DNA of 32,523 bases. It comes from CAYUWG01 sp964448285 (lineage in GTDB: Bacteria; Bacteroidota; Ignavibacteria; SZUA-365). The position numbers and the translations under genes were made by a program. Positions 31,954-32,523 of the stretch are shown in pieces (position 1 is the stretch's first letter; each line of letters opens with the position of its first letter). The notes under the pieces are model-generated. The model worked only from the letters and a program-made list of their open reading frames with translations. It was not told where the DNA came from and did no database searches. The stretch covers positions 1 through 32,523 of the forward strand of contig CAYUWG010000044.1 of NCBI GenBank assembly GCA_964448285.1. The letters are read 5' to 3'.

Positions 31954-32523
31954 TTGAATAGCAACGCATTAGATAGAATACTGCAAGAGAAAATCGTAGC
32001 AATCATACGTATCCCGAACGCTGTAAATCTGCGAAACACCGTACAAGCCCTTATAGATGGCGGAATTACTTGCATCGAAGTAACGATGACAGTTCATGAT
32101 GCAATCCAGGGTATAGCAATGCTCCGTAAAGAATTCGGCGATACAATCACATTAGGAGCAGGGACAGTGCTCGACAGTGAGAGTGTGGATTCAATAGCTG
32201 CTGTGGGTGGTGAGTTTATTGTTAGCCCAGTGCTATTGTTAGAAGTTGTTCAGAGAACCAAGTATCACGGTCTTCTGGCAATATCAGGTTGCTTCACACC
32301 GACGGAAGTTCACTCAGGATGGCGGGCTGGAGCTGATATCGTGAAGGTCTTTCCTGCGAGCGCTATGGGGATGAAATACTTGAAAGACTTAGGCGGCCCA
32401 TTCCCTGATGTGAAGTTGATGCCGACAGGAGGCGTAACAATAGAAAACGCACGCGATTGGTTGAAGAATGGGGCTAGTGCGGTTGGAATTGGGACGGATT
32501 TGGTAAGCAGAAAGTTAGTTGAT
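31954..32523 (+). CDS. eda: KDPG/KHG aldolase (3' truncated by the window)
   Basis: Open from TTG 31954 to the window edge (190 codons of a usual ~205-215). It is a class I aldolase that cleaves 2-keto-3-deoxy-6-phosphogluconate to pyruvate and glyceraldehyde 3-phosphate. The sequence contains VAIIRIPNAVNLRNTVQALI, GGITCIEVTM with Glu42, TLGAGTVLD, GCFTPTEV, and DIVKVFPAS, in which Lys131 forms the Schiff base. It completes the uronate route that starts with GH88; the KDG kinase expected between them is not in the window. TTG is the only start fitting the family N-terminus. Confidence 0.93.
   Translation, partial: MNSNALDRILQEKIVAIIRIPNAVNLRNTVQALIDGGITCIEVTMTVHDAIQGIAMLRKEFGDTITLGAGTVLDSESVDSIAAVGGEFIVSPVLLLEVVQRTKYHGLLAISGCFTPTEVHSGWRAGADIVKVFPASAMGMKYLKDLGGPFPDVKLMPTGGVTIENARDWLKNGASAVGIGTDLVSRKLVD

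Noticed and set aside
1..32523. CRISPR array, tRNA, rRNA, integrase or transposase genes
   Set aside because: I looked for regularly spaced repeats, tRNA-like cloverleaf ends and the common recombinase motifs and saw none; a covariance-model scan was not possible.

Overview
The window looks like a chromosomal segment of a Gram-negative bacterium from the Bacteroidota/Chlorobiota/Ignavibacteria/Kapabacteria side of the tree. The evidence is an Omp85/BamA-type barrel, a heptosyltransferase-like GT9 enzyme, a secreted protein ending in a type IX secretion (T9SS) sorting domain, and an M56 peptidase carrying TonB C-terminal domains. Good Shine-Dalgarno sequences (AAAGGAG, AGGAG) precede several genes, which fits Chlorobiota/Ignavibacteria/Kapabacteria better than classical Bacteroidetes. 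The lineage is inferred; there is no rRNA or tRNA here.

Layout. (1) 1-4900, envelope and housekeeping: the 3' end of a BamA-like gene, rsmE and a J-domain protein on +; convergent to them a minus-strand run of GT9 glycosyltransferase, pgsA, pgpA and a lipoprotein. (2) 4910-8155: MoxR-type AAA+ ATPase, VWA protein and DUF3267 zinc-peptidase-like membrane protein, tightly coupled. (3) 8366-10434: an uncharacterised three-gene module (small beta-rich protein, exported probable barrel, inner-membrane protein) with a structured leader and a strong terminator. (4) 10530-12263: a possible gene remnant and a complete AAA/DUF4143 ATPase. (5) 12380-14511, minus: a BlaI/BlaR1-like pair with a readable promoter and operator. 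(6) 14671-19947: T9SS-exported protein, O6-alkylguanine-DNA alkyltransferase and GH38 alpha-mannosidase. (7) 20902 to the end: a carbohydrate/uronate catabolism cluster (DUF455 ferritin-like protein, TIM-barrel isomerase, membrane protein, old-yellow-enzyme-type reductase, Gfo/Idh/MocA dehydrogenase, SDR, GH88 unsaturated glucuronyl hydrolase, KDPG aldolase).

The most striking feature is how region 7 is interrupted. Between the TIM-barrel gene, the membrane-protein gene and the reductase gene lie three unrelated cargos: a KilA-N gene; an ATP-grasp plus YciI-like pair; and an RHH antitoxin with a truncated PIN toxin. Each cargo is bounded by an imperfect second copy of the end of the adjacent operon gene (about 85% identity over 67 bp, about 70% over the first 19 codons plus a near-identical leader, and about 86% over 59 bp). 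These scars imply that TIM-barrel, membrane protein and reductase were once contiguous and that unrelated genes were lodged repeatedly at their boundaries. A truncated DUF4143 ATPase and an AT-rich orphan gene interrupt the same cluster at two more junctions. The KilA-N gene also contains a 32-bp perfect palindrome that encodes the same peptide on both strands.
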